A program made the translations under genes and the position numbers. This document shows positions 7,187-15,790 of a DNA stretch of 31,494 nucleotides, one piece after another. Source of the DNA: CAIPVR01 sp049316905 (lineage in GTDB: Bacteria; Actinomycetota; Acidimicrobiia; Acidimicrobiales; Microtrichaceae); the NCBI GenBank assembly GCA_049316905.1, contig JBMOJH010000034.1:1-31494 (forward strand), given 5' to 3'. The notes under the pieces are model-generated. The model was not told where the DNA came from and made no database searches. It saw only the letters and a list, made by a program, of their open reading frames with translations. Numbering within the stretch: the first letter of the stretch is position 1; every line of letters begins with the position of its first letter.

Positions 7187-10100
7187 ATGGTCCAGCCGAG
7201 CGAGGAGCACCCCGCGCCGGACGAGGTGACACGCTCCGCGGTCGCTCTCGCACGCGCCCGCGGGCGCCCGGACGAGGAACTCACCGCGGCGGTGGCGATG
7301 GCGCTCCTGCAGCGCGTGGCGCCCGCCGAGGTGGCCATGACCGACCCGGCCGCGGTGGCGCCGACCCTGCTGGACGCGGTCGAGCTGCTCGCCGGGCGGG
7401 AGCGTGGAGCCATCGCGGTGCGAGTGGCACCGCTGCCGGCCTCGCTGTTCGGGCCCGAGGGAGGCCGCACGGCCGTGGTGGTCGCGGCCGACGACGGACC
7501 TCTGCTGTTCTCGACCGTCCTGGCGACCGTGTACGCAGCGGGCTACGACGTGCGGCGCTTCACGCACCCGGTGCTCGGCGTCCGCCGGGACCCCTCCGGC
7601 CGGGTCGAGGCCGCCGGCCCGCCCGAGGGAACGGCCCGGGAGTCGCTGATCCACGTGGAGGTCGCCGAGGCGCTCGACGGCCCGGCGTGCCGGGACCTCG
7701 CCGACCGCGTGCGCGATGCGTTGGACGACCTCCTCCGCGTACGTCGGGACCACGACGCCATGCGGGTCCGCGTGGAGGAGTTGGCCGACCGGCTCGAGGA
7801 GGTCGGTCCGCTCCGGTTCCCCGCGGCGGACTGCGGTGAGGCCGCCGCGTTCTGCCGGTGGCTGCTGTCGGGCAACTTCCTGCTGCTGGGGGTGGAGCAC
7901 GAACCCGCCGACGGCCACCTCGGCATCGGCCTCGGGGCAGGCGACCGGGATGCCGCCGTCACGGAGGCCGGCGACCCCGGTGCGGACGCAGCGGGCCTCC
8001 ACGGCGGACGCGCGGGCGGTCGACCGGTCGAGGTGCGGCGCTCCGGGCGGACGAGCCGGGTGGCGCGGGCCGAGCGGCTCGCCGAGGTGGTGGTCGCGGA
8101 GCTCGACGACGCCGGCGAGTCGACCGGCCGGGTGCGCCTGCTGGGCCTCACCACGCTGGAGGGCCGCAACGAGCGACCGTCGGGCACACCCTGGGTGCGG
8201 GCCAAGCTCCGACGGGTGCTGGCCCGGGAGCAGGTGGCCGCCGGTTCCCACGACGAGACGGTCCTCCGGGCGCTGTTCGACGGCCTGCCGTGGGACCTGC
8301 TGCTGCTGGCCGACGACGAGTGGCTCCGCGACGCGCTCGTGGAGCTCGCCCGGGCCGAACAGACCGGACGCGCCGCGGTGCGCGTCCTGGTGGAGCCGGA
8401 CGCGGCCATGTGCACCGTGCTCGTGGGGACTCCGCCGGAGTCGGCGCGGCCGGAGCTCGCCGCGGAGGTGGAGGCGGTCCTCGTCGAGCTCCTGGGACCG
8501 ACGACCGTCGAGACCGCACCGGGTCGGGGTGCGGCCGGGCTCACGATGTGGTCGTTCGCCGCCGCCACGGAGGGGGTCGCGCCCGGGTCCGCGACGACGA
8601 AGCGGCTACGCGAGCGGGTGGCGGAGCAGTGCCGGTCGTGGAGCGAGCGCCTGACCGTGGCGCTCACCGGCCGGCTCGGACCGCCCGGCACCTCGGTGGC
8701 CCGCCGCTGGCTCCCGCGCCTGCCGGAGCCGTACCGCCAGGCGACACCGCCGGACGTGGCCGCGGGCGACGTGGAACAGCTCGAGCGGCTCGACGGCACG
8801 GGCGGCGTGTCCCTGCGGGTGCGGCCCGACGGCGAGGGCCCGTGGCACCACATCCGGGTGACGGTCGGCGGGCCGGCGCTCGAGCTGTCCGGCTTCGTGC
8901 CGGTGCTCGAGAGCCTGGGCCTCGTGGTCGCCGAGGAGATGACCTTCGGCATCGACGGGCCGCCGGTGCCGGTGGCGGGCCTGCCCGGCCCCGGCGCCGA
9001 CGGGGTCGCCCCGACGGTGCTGGCATCGGTGATGGACCTCCGCGTGGCCCGGCGTCCCGGGCCGGCGGTGGGGCCGGGGACCGGGTCCGGCCCGGCCGGC
9101 ACGCTGATCGCACCGGAGGAGGCCGGGCGGCTCGAGGCCGCGGTGCTGGCGTGCTGGTCCGGCGAGTCGGGGGTGGACCGGCTGAACGAACTGGTGCTCG
9201 CGGCGGGACTCGACCGGGGGCAGGTCTCGGTGCTGCGCGCCGCGGTGCGGTACCTCTCGCAGCTGTCGCCGGGCCTGCATCCCCACACGGTGGCCGAGGC
9301 GGTGGCGGACAACCCGCCGGTGGCACGGGCGCTCTGGGACTGGTTCGAGAGCCGGTTCGGGCCCACCGGTCGCGATGCGGCGGAACCGGCCGGATGGGAC
9401 GAGGCCGTGCGCGACCGCGTGCTCGCCGCGTGCGACGGCGTGGCGCGCCTCGACCACGAGCGGCTCTGCCGCGACCTGCTCTCGGTGCTCGACGCGGTGG
9501 TGCGCACGAACGTCTGGGCCCGCCACCGGGCGCCGGCCGTGGTGCTCGACCTCGACGGGGCCCGGCTCCCCCGCGGGGCGGGCGGGCGGACCTGGCGCGA
9601 GCTGTGGGTGTCGGGCGGGCCCGTGGAGGGCGTCCACCTGCGGGCGGGCCCTGTGGCCCGCGGCGGCCTGCGCTGGTCGGACCGGGAGGGTGATGTGCGC
9701 ACCGAGGTGCTGCAGTTGATGGAGGCCCAGCGCCTCAAGAACGCGCTGATCGTCCCCACCGGGGCGAAGGGCGGGTTCGTGCTGCGCCACCGGCCCGAGG
9801 ACCCGGCCCGCGTGGCCCACGAGGTCCGGCGGGCCTATTCGGTGTTCGTGAACGCGCTCCTCGACGTGGTCGACGACCTCGAGGACGGCACGCCCGTGCA
9901 CCCGCCCGGGGTGCGGCCCGCCGACGGCCCCGACACCTACCTGGTGGTGGCGGCCGACCGCGGCACCGCCACGTTCTCCGACCTGGCCAACTCGTTCGCC
10001 CGCGACCGCGGCTTCTGGCTCGATGACGCCTTCGCCTCCGGCGGCTCCGACGGCTACGACCACAAGGCGCTCGGCGTGACCGCCCGCGGCGCCTGGGTGT

Positions 10101-12016
10101 CGGTCACCGAGCACTTCGCCGGCCTCGGGATCGACGTGATGCGCGACCCGGTCCGCACCGTGGGCGTGGGCGACATGTCCGGCGACGTGTTCGGGAACGG
10201 GATGCTGCTCAGCCCCACCACCCTGCTGGTGGCCGCGTTCGACCACCGCCACGTGTTCCTGGACCCGCGGCCCGACCCCGAGCGATCGCGCCGGGAGCGG
10301 CAGCGCCTCTTCGAGCTCCCCGGCTCGTCGTGGGCCGACGTGGACCCCGCGTCGTTCGGCCCCGGGGCGATGGTGGTGCCGCGGAGCGCGAAGCGGGTGG
10401 CGCTCACGCCGGAGGTGCGGGAGCTGCTCGACCTCCCGCCGGGACCCGACGGCGCCGCCCCCGAGGAGCTCGACCTGCCCGACCTCGTGCGCGCCGTGCT
10501 GCGCATCCCCGCGGACCTCCTCTACTTCGGCGGCATCGGCACCTTCGTGCGCGGCTCGGAGGAGTCCGACGGCGCCGTGGGCGACCCGACGAACGACGAG
10601 GTGCGGGTGACCGGCCGGGACCTGCGGGTCCGGGTCGTGGCCGAGGGCGCGAACCTCGGCGTCACGCCCCGGGGCCGGGTCGAGTTCGCGCTCGCAGGCG
10701 GGCTGATCAACAACGATGCGGTCGACAACTCCGCCGGCGTCGACTCCTCCGACCACGAGGTGAACCTGAAGGTCCTCCTCGCCGCGCCGGTGCGTGCCGG
10801 CGAGCTGGACCGGGCCGAGCGCAACCAGCTCCTCGCCGGGGTGGCCGACGACGTCGTCGCTGCCGTGCTCGCGAACGTCGCGCGCCAGAACCGCGCCCTC
10901 ACCCGTGAGGCCGCCACGAGCCGGGCCGCGCTCGAACCGTTCCTCGCGCTGCTCTTCGCGCTCGAGGCCGACGGGGCGGTCAACCGCACCGTGCACGGGC
11001 TGCCGTCGGGGGCGGAGGTTCGCCACCGCCGCGAGCGCGGCACCGGTCTGGTCCGCCCCGAGCTCGCGGTGCTGCTCGCCGCCACCAAGCAGCGGCTCGC
11101 GGACCTAGCGCTCGCCGGGCCGCTGCCCGACCGCGAGCCCCTCCGCTCGCTCCTGGTGGACTACTTCCCCCCGCTGCTCGCGGACCGCTTCGCCGCGGCG
11201 GTCGACGCCCACCCGTTGGCCCGCCAGCTGGTGGCCGCCCGGCTGGCCAACGAGGTGGTCGACCGTATGGGCATGACCTGGGTGCAGGAGGCGGCGCGCT
11301 CCTCCGGCGAGGAGGAGGCCGACGTGCTCGCCGCGTACTGGATGGCCCGGGAGACCGCCCGCATCGGCCGGTGGTGGGCGGCCATCGACGACGCGCCCCT
11401 CGCCGACCGCGACGTGCTCTGGGACCCCGCCCGGCAGGTGATCGACCTCCTGGCCGGCGACTACCTGCGCCGCGGCGTGGCCCGTCACTGGCGCTGGGAG
11501 GAGATCGAGCGCAACCGGGCTGCGGCCCGGGTGCTGGCCCGCCGCCGACCCGACGGCTCCGAGGGGCCCGACGCCACGCGACCCGGCGAGGACCCCGCGG
11601 CCCGCGCCGACCGGCTCCGCCAGCTCGCCCTCGCGCCCGGGCTCGCGCAGGTGGCCCACCGCTGCGACCGGGCGCCGGAGGACGCGGCCGCCGCGTACCT
11701 CGACGCCGGCCGGCGTTTCGGCCTGGATCACCTGACACGGGCCGTCCTCGGGGCGGATCTGCCCGCCGAGGACACCTGGAGCCAGCGTCACCGCCAGAGC
11801 CTCCTGTTCGACCTCGACCGGCTGCGGCGGGCCGCGGCGGAGATGTTGCTCCGCGGCGTGGACGTGGCGGAGCTCGAGGCCCGTCTGGACGAGCTGGCGC
11901 CCCGGGTCGCCGAGGCGGTGGAGGCCTCGTCGGGCACCCTCGACCCGCTGGCGGTGGTGGCGGCCGAGCTCTGGCTGGTGGTCGAGGACGAGGCCGGCGA
12001 GATCCCCCGGGGCTGA
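7187..12016 (+). CDS. gdh: NAD-specific glutamate dehydrogenase, large (180-kDa) class
   Basis: A 1609-residue protein, close to the roughly 1600 residues of the large NAD-glutamate dehydrogenases (Streptomyces L_180 type; M. tuberculosis Rv2476c). It oxidatively deaminates glutamate to 2-oxoglutarate and ammonia with NAD, linking amino-acid carbon to the TCA cycle. The N-terminal about 800 residues are the long regulatory region. The catalytic core includes GGLRWSDR at 826-833, the lysine-rich KNALIVPTGAKGG at 851-863, and DGYDHKALG near 955-963. EGANLGVTPRGRVEFALAGG and INNDAVDNSAGVDSSDHEVN follow. The C-terminal about 400 residues are the helical domain typical of this class. Start ATG 7187 has GGGAG about 6 nt upstream; the open frame before it is shadow. 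In mycobacteria the homologue is inhibited by GarA; no garA is in this window. Confidence 0.95.
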   Translation: MVQPSEEHPAPDEVTRSAVALARARGRPDEELTAAVAMALLQRVAPAEVAMTDPAAVAPTLLDAVELLAGRERGAIAVRVAPLPASLFGPEGGRTAVVVAADDGPLLFSTVLATVYAAGYDVRRFTHPVLGVRRDPSGRVEAAGPPEGTARESLIHVEVAEALDGPACRDLADRVRDALDDLLRVRRDHDAMRVRVEELADRLEEVGPLRFPAADCGEAAAFCRWLLSGNFLLLGVEHEPADGHLGIGLGAGDRDAAVTEAGDPGADAAGLHGGRAGGRPVEVRRSGRTSRVARAERLAEVVVAELDDAGESTGRVRLLGLTTLEGRNERPSGTPWVRAKLRRVLAREQVAAGSHDETVLRALFDGLPWDLLLLADDEWLRDALVELARAEQTGRAAVRVLVEPDAAMCTVLVGTPPESARPELAAEVEAVLVELLGPTTVETAPGRGAAGLTMWSFAAATEGVAPGSATTKRLRERVAEQCRSWSERLTVALTGRLGPPGTSVARRWLPRLPEPYRQATPPDVAAGDVEQLERLDGTGGVSLRVRPDGEGPWHHIRVTVGGPALELSGFVPVLESLGLVVAEEMTFGIDGPPVPVAGLPGPGADGVAPTVLASVMDLRVARRPGPAVGPGTGSGPAGTLIAPEEAGRLEAAVLACWSGESGVDRLNELVLAAGLDRGQVSVLRAAVRYLSQLSPGLHPHTVAEAVADNPPVARALWDWFESRFGPTGRDAAEPAGWDEAVRDRVLAACDGVARLDHERLCRDLLSVLDAVVRTNVWARHRAPAVVLDLDGARLPRGAGGRTWRELWVSGGPVEGVHLRAGPVARGGLRWSDREGDVRTEVLQLMEAQRLKNALIVPTGAKGGFVLRHRPEDPARVAHEVRRAYSVFVNALLDVVDDLEDGTPVHPPGVRPADGPDTYLVVAADRGTATFSDLANSFARDRGFWLDDAFASGGSDGYDHKALGVTARGAWVSVTEHFAGLGIDVMRDPVRTVGVGDMSGDVFGNGMLLSPTTLLVAAFDHRHVFLDPRPDPERSRRERQRLFELPGSSWADVDPASFGPGAMVVPRSAKRVALTPEVRELLDLPPGPDGAAPEELDLPDLVRAVLRIPADLLYFGGIGTFVRGSEESDGAVGDPTNDEVRVTGRDLRVRVVAEGANLGVTPRGRVEFALAGGLINNDAVDNSAGVDSSDHEVNLKVLLAAPVRAGELDRAERNQLLAGVADDVVAAVLANVARQNRALTREAATSRAALEPFLALLFALEADGAVNRTVHGLPSGAEVRHRRERGTGLVRPELAVLLAATKQRLADLALAGPLPDREPLRSLLVDYFPPLLADRFAAAVDAHPLARQLVAARLANEVVDRMGMTWVQEAARSSGEEEADVLAAYWMARETARIGRWWAAIDDAPLADRDVLWDPARQVIDLLAGDYLRRGVARHWRWEEIERNRAAARVLARRRPDGSEGPDATRPGEDPAARADRLRQLALAPGLAQVAHRCDRAPEDAAAAYLDAGRRFGLDHLTRAVLGADLPAEDTWSQRHRQSLLFDLDRLRRAAAEMLLRGVDVAELEARLDELAPRVAEAVEASSGTLDPLAVVAAELWLVVEDEAGEIPRG

Positions 12017-12061
12017 GCACCCGTTCGGCTCAGCCGGCCAGCGGCCCGGCGGTTCGGTGAC

Positions 12062-13516
12062 TCAGGCGGGGCGGCCGGACCGCAGTGCGCCGAGGCGTTC
12101 CGCGGCGTCCGGGGCCGACAGGTCCACCACGTCGAGCACCGGCGCGCCGGGGCCGCGCAGGGCGGCGAGGGAGGCTGCGGGCGGAGTGCCCGGCACGGGC
12201 AGGCCGGTGGTGAGCAGCACCACCGGAGCGGCGGGCTCGGCCCGGTGCAGCACCGACGCGGCGGACAGCGCCTTCCAGAGCACGTCCGCGCGCCGCAGCC
12301 CGCCGCGCCCCGCGGCGAACCCACCGCACACGAGGAACCGCACGGTCCGCTTCCGCGCGCCCTGGGCCACGAGGTCGACCACGACACCGCCGGGGCCCTT
12401 CACGTCCTCACGGATCGCTGTCCACCGGGCCTCCGCCAGCGCGGCCCGCGCCACCTCCTTGGCCGACCAGCCGCGGGCGAGGGCCCCGGCGTGGCCGATC
12501 CCGTCGTCCTGCGTCCGGGTCAGGTCGAGCGCAGGTGACGCCCCGTCGACGCCGAGGTCGGCCGCCTCCGAGGCGATGCGCTCGCGGGCGCGCTCCACGT
12601 AGTCGGGGTCGGTGTCGTAGCCCACGAAGTGGCGGCCGGTGCGCACGGCGGCCACGCCGGTGGAGCCGGAGCCCATGAACGGGTCGAGCACCAGGTCACC
12701 CACGTAGGTGTGGAGGTGGATGAGCCGTTCGGGCAGCGAGACGGGGAAGGGCGCGGGATGCCCGACCCGGGTGGCCGACTCGGCCGGGAGCTCCCAGACG
12801 TCGAGCGTGGCGTCCATGAACTCGTCGCGGGTGATCGACACCTCGGACGGGAGCCCCGCCCGTTCGCGCTGGCGGGCGGTGAGGGCCCGGTCGAAGCGGC
12901 CCTTCGACGCAATGACGACGCGCTCGGTGACGTCGCGCAGCACCGGGTTGCCCGGCCGCTGGAACGACCCCCACGCGCAGTTCCCCGCGGCACCGCGCTG
13001 CTTCTGCCAGATCACCTCGCCGCGCAGGAGCAGGCGCAGCCGGTCCTGGAGGATCGTGGTGATGTCGGCCGAGAGGGACCGGTAGGGGCGACGGCCGAGG
13101 TTGGCGACGTTCACCGCGATACGGCCCCCGGGTTCCAGGGTGCGGGCGCACTCGGCGAACACCTCGGTGAGCATCTCGAGATAGTCGAGGTAGCTGCCGG
13201 GGACGTGGCCCTCGCCGAGCGCCTCCTCGTACTCCTTGCCCGCGAAGTAGGGCGGGGAGGTGACCACGAGGGCCACGGAGCGGTCCGGCACCTTGGCCAT
13301 GTGGCGGCTGTCGCCGCAGATGACGTCGTCGATCGCTCGGTCGACCTCGTCGACGCCGGCGGGCGCCTCGGCCAAGTCCACCTCGGGCGCCTGGAAGCGG
13401 GCGTAGAACTCCGACGAGTCGTGGGACTCACGGCGGGACACACCGAAGTTGGAGGTGGCGGTGGGCCGCCGCCGGCGGGGACCGGACGGGCCCCCGGAGC
13501 CGGTCGCTCGAGGCAC
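12062..13516 (-). CDS. DNA methyltransferase with uncharacterised C-terminal domain
   Basis: A 484-residue SAM-dependent DNA amino-methyltransferase of the beta arrangement: the catalytic motif TSPPY at 86-90 precedes the SAM-binding motif DPFMGSGSTG at 278-287. LEPGGRIAVNVAN and FVGYDTDPDYVERARERI fit the same fold. It would methylate adenine N6 or cytosine N4; TSPPY does not decide which. Residues about 320-484 are beyond the catalytic domain. They contain a region (WTAIREDVKGPGGVVVDLVA, then RFLVCGGFAAGRGGLRRADV and LWKALSAASVLH) that loosely suggests a restriction-endonuclease-like alpha/beta fold, without a clear D-ExK active site. GTG 13516 follows a TAGGAT -10 hexamer by 6 nt. No separate restriction gene is adjacent. 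It converges with gdh and diverges from the AlkZ-like gene. Confidence 0.85.
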   Translation of the reverse strand: MPRATGSGGPSGPRRRRPTATSNFGVSRRESHDSSEFYARFQAPEVDLAEAPAGVDEVDRAIDDVICGDSRHMAKVPDRSVALVVTSPPYFAGKEYEEALGEGHVPGSYLDYLEMLTEVFAECARTLEPGGRIAVNVANLGRRPYRSLSADITTILQDRLRLLLRGEVIWQKQRGAAGNCAWGSFQRPGNPVLRDVTERVVIASKGRFDRALTARQRERAGLPSEVSITRDEFMDATLDVWELPAESATRVGHPAPFPVSLPERLIHLHTYVGDLVLDPFMGSGSTGVAAVRTGRHFVGYDTDPDYVERARERIASEAADLGVDGASPALDLTRTQDDGIGHAGALARGWSAKEVARAALAEARWTAIREDVKGPGGVVVDLVAQGARKRTVRFLVCGGFAAGRGGLRRADVLWKALSAASVLHRAEPAAPVVLLTTGLPVPGTPPAASLAALRGPGAPVLDVVDLSAPDAAERLGALRSGRPA

Positions 13517-13522
13517 GGCGGA

Positions 13523-13575
13523 ATCCTACGCGGCACCACCGACACCACACCGCGGACCGGGGCGCCGGGTAGGTT
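13523..13575. promoter_or_regulatory. Divergent leaderless promoters of methyltransferase and AlkZ-like genes
   Basis: In the 66-bp region between the two GTG starts, the minus strand carries TAGGAT (13528-13523), 6 nt before GTG 13516. The plus strand carries TAGGTT (13570-13575), 7 nt before GTG 13583. Neither gene has a Shine-Dalgarno sequence. Confidence 0.55.
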
Positions 13576-13582
13576 CGGCGCG

Positions 13583-14740
13583 GTGGGCGACACCGACGAC
13601 ACCACCCGCCGGATCCGGGCCCTGCGGCTGCGGAACCAGGGCCTCGTACCCGGCGCGCGGCCGTGGGCGACGGCGCCGGACGTGGCCCGCGGCATGCTCG
13701 CCCTGCAGGCCCAGGACCCGCTCGGCGTGCTGTTCGCCCTGTCGGTGCGGGCCTCGGAGCGACCGTCGGAGGCGACCGTGGTGGCGGCGCTCGACGCAGC
13801 GGAGGTGGTGCGCAACCGCCCCTCGCGGGGCACGCTGCAGGTGACCGCCCCCGAGGACCTCCGCTGGCTCACCGGGCTCGCCGCGGCCCGCTCCAACGCC
13901 GCGGCCGTGAAGCGGCGGCCGCAGCTCGGGGTGACCGAGGAGATGGTCGAGGGCGTGGGCGACGTGCTGCGCGCCCAGCTCGGGGGCGGGCGCGTGGCCA
14001 CACGCCCCGATCTGGTCGCTGCCTGTGCCGCAGCGGGCTTCGAGCTCGACGGCCAGCAGGCCGGGCACGTGCTGCGCCACCACACCGAGGTCATGACGAT
14101 CGTGTTCGCCGACCACGGCGGACGCGTGGACTCCTTCGCGCTCGCGGACGAGTACCTCCCGACACGCCGCGACCTCACCCGCGACGAGGCGCTCGCTGAG
14201 CTGGCGACGCGGTACTTCGACGCCCGCGGGCCGGCCACCCCGCAGTGCCTCGGCTGGTGGGCGAACCTCTCGATGGCCGACGTGCGCGCCGCGATCGCCG
14301 GGGCGGGCGACACGCTGGAGCAGGTCGAGCTGGGGGGCACGACCTTCCTCGTGGGCGCCGGAGGGGGTCACGCCACCCGGGACGAGATCGACGCGGCCCT
14401 GGCCGAGCCGTTGCTCCTCCCGCCGTTCGACGAGTACCTGCTCGGCTACCGCCACCGCGACGCGATCGTCACCCCCGAGCACTTCGAGGCCGTGGTGCCC
14501 GGACGCAACGGCATGTTCCGGCCGCTGGTGGTGGTCGACGGCGAGATCGTGGGCCGGTGGTCGCGGAAGCTCACCGGGACGACCGTGGCGATGACGATCG
14601 AGCTCTTCGACGACACGCCCGCGGTGGTGCGCTCGGCGGCCACGCGGAAGGGCCTGGAGCGACGCGCCGCCGAGTACGGCGAGTTCCTCGGCCGCGAACC
14701 CGTCCTGACGGTCAGTAGCGCAGGCCCGGGGCCCGGGTGA
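13583..14740 (+). CDS. AlkZ-type DNA glycosylase (winged-helix HTH_42 family)
   Basis: A 385-residue protein of the winged-helix HTH_42 (YcaQ/AlkZ) superfamily. Characteristic blocks are the N-terminal VARGMLALQAQDPLGVLFAL, RNRPSRGTLQVTAPEDLRWL, and the C-terminal LLLPPFDEYLLGYRHRDAIV followed by NGMFRPLVVVDGEIVGRWSR. In this superfamily AlkZ excises bulky alkyl adducts and interstrand cross-links, using a catalytic Q-hydrophobic-Q motif. Here Gln42-Ala43-Gln44 fits that motif, whereas E. coli YcaQ (AlkX) carries Q-x-D. It is therefore probably an active glycosylase for alkylated DNA. GTG 13583 follows a -10 hexamer by 7 nt. The 3' end overlaps the convergent SDR gene by 29 bp. Substrate cannot be inferred; no biosynthetic cluster is nearby. 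Confidence 0.8.
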   Translation: MGDTDDTTRRIRALRLRNQGLVPGARPWATAPDVARGMLALQAQDPLGVLFALSVRASERPSEATVVAALDAAEVVRNRPSRGTLQVTAPEDLRWLTGLAAARSNAAAVKRRPQLGVTEEMVEGVGDVLRAQLGGGRVATRPDLVAACAAAGFELDGQQAGHVLRHHTEVMTIVFADHGGRVDSFALADEYLPTRRDLTRDEALAELATRYFDARGPATPQCLGWWANLSMADVRAAIAGAGDTLEQVELGGTTFLVGAGGGHATRDEIDAALAEPLLLPPFDEYLLGYRHRDAIVTPEHFEAVVPGRNGMFRPLVVVDGEIVGRWSRKLTGTTVAMTIELFDDTPAVVRSAATRKGLERRAAEYGEFLGREPVLTVSSAGPGPG

Positions 14741-15626
14741 AGAACACGTCGGTGGCGAGCTGCTGGCCCAGCTTCGTGGTGTCCCAGCGGTTGCCCTTGT
14801 TGTTGATGGTCGGGCCGTCGGCCCAGCCCTTCATCAGGATGATGTTCTCCGCCACCGCCCGGATGATCTGGCCGGTCACGTGGTCGGCCTCGTCGGACGC
14901 GAGCCAGGCCACGAGCGGCGACGACACCGCCGGGTCCATGCGGTTCCACTCGTCGTCGGGGATCTCGTCGGGCTCGATCACCGCCGGGGCGTTCGGCATG
15001 GTGGCGGTGATGCGCGTGGCCGCGGCCGGACCCACCGCGTTCACGGTGACGCCCAGCTTGTAGAGCTCGAGGCTGAGCGTCTGCGTGAGGCTGGCGATCG
15101 CCGCCTTGGCCGGGGCGTAGTTGCTCTGACCGAAGTTGCCGGTGAGCCCGGCGCCCGAGACCGTGTTGATGATGCGCCCGTTCACCTTCTCGCCGGTGGA
15201 CTTGTTGAGCGCCCGCCAGTGCACCGCTGCGAACTTGCAGGGCAGCCAGGTGCCGCGCAGGTGCACCTTGATCACGGCGTCGAAGTCCTCGACGGACATG
15301 TTGAAGATGCTGCCGTCGCGGACGATGCCGGCGTTGTTCACGAGGATGTCGAGGCGGCCGTGCTCCTCCACCGCCTGGGCGACCATGGCCTCGGCCTGCT
15401 CCACGTCGGACACGTCCGCGTAGTTCGCCGTGGCGTTCCCGCCCCGGCCCTTGATGATGTCGACCGTGAGGTCGGCATCGCGGCCGGCGCCCTCGCCGGT
15501 GACCGAGCCACCGAGGTCGTTCACCACCACGGTGGCGCCCTGCTTGGCCAGCTCCAGCGCGTGGCCCCGGCCGATGCCGTGGCCGGCACCCGTGACGATG
15601 GCGACCTTGCCGTCGAGCATGCCCAT
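14712..15626 (-). CDS. SDR dehydrogenase, MFE-2/17-beta-HSD4-like
   Basis: A 304-residue short-chain dehydrogenase/reductase. The cofactor motif TGAGHGIG is at 12-19. VVVNDLGG at 33-40, with Asp after the second strand, favours NAD. NNAG is at 97-100, and the catalytic Ser157, Tyr170 and Lys174 lie in INTVSGAGLTG and YAPAK. The sequence resembles the dehydrogenase half of multifunctional enzyme type 2 and mycobacterial Hsd4A-like proteins, which oxidise 3-hydroxyacyl-CoA or 17-beta-hydroxysteroids. The chain is longer than a minimal SDR and ends without a hydratase domain. Start ATG 15626 has GGGGGAAC upstream; the longer frame runs antisense into the aquaporin region and is rejected. A 21-bp palindrome covers its promoter. 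Substrate is an inference from family and context. Confidence 0.88.
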   Translation of the reverse strand: MGMLDGKVAIVTGAGHGIGRGHALELAKQGATVVVNDLGGSVTGEGAGRDADLTVDIIKGRGGNATANYADVSDVEQAEAMVAQAVEEHGRLDILVNNAGIVRDGSIFNMSVEDFDAVIKVHLRGTWLPCKFAAVHWRALNKSTGEKVNGRIINTVSGAGLTGNFGQSNYAPAKAAIASLTQTLSLELYKLGVTVNAVGPAAATRITATMPNAPAVIEPDEIPDDEWNRMDPAVSSPLVAWLASDEADHVTGQIIRAVAENIILMKGWADGPTINNKGNRWDTTKLGQQLATDVFFTRAPGLRY

Positions 15627-15707
15627 GAGTCCGTTCCCCCGTGTGGTGGTGCTGTGTCGTGCAGCAGTGCGGTGTCGTGTGGTGGCGCCGTGTGCGCCGG
15701 CCCGCCG

Positions 15708-15731
15708 GATCTGACGGGTCGTCAGATCGTA
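15708..15731 (-). promoter_or_regulatory. Operator CTGACG-N3-CGTCAG at SDR promoter
   Basis: Perfect palindrome GATCTGACG (15708-15716), spacer GGT, CGTCAGATC (15720-15728). On the minus strand a -10 hexamer TACGAT (15731-15726) overlaps its upstream edge, so the expected transcription start falls in the middle of the palindrome. The same core occurs at 21644 and 30670. Confidence 0.75.
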
Positions 15732-15790
15732 CGGGCCGTGCCCACCGACCGGGAAATCTGCGGGGCGCGCCGAGCGGGGCCCCGGCGGAC

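Noticed and set aside
8606..11026. 806-codon open frame on the minus strand inside gdh
   Set aside because: Translation is His/Arg/Gly-rich without motifs and lies wholly antisense to well-supported gdh coding sequence.
12017..12061. Terminator between gdh and methyltransferase
   Set aside because: Only a 5-bp GCCGG/CCGGC stem is visible with no T-run; too weak to report as a feature.
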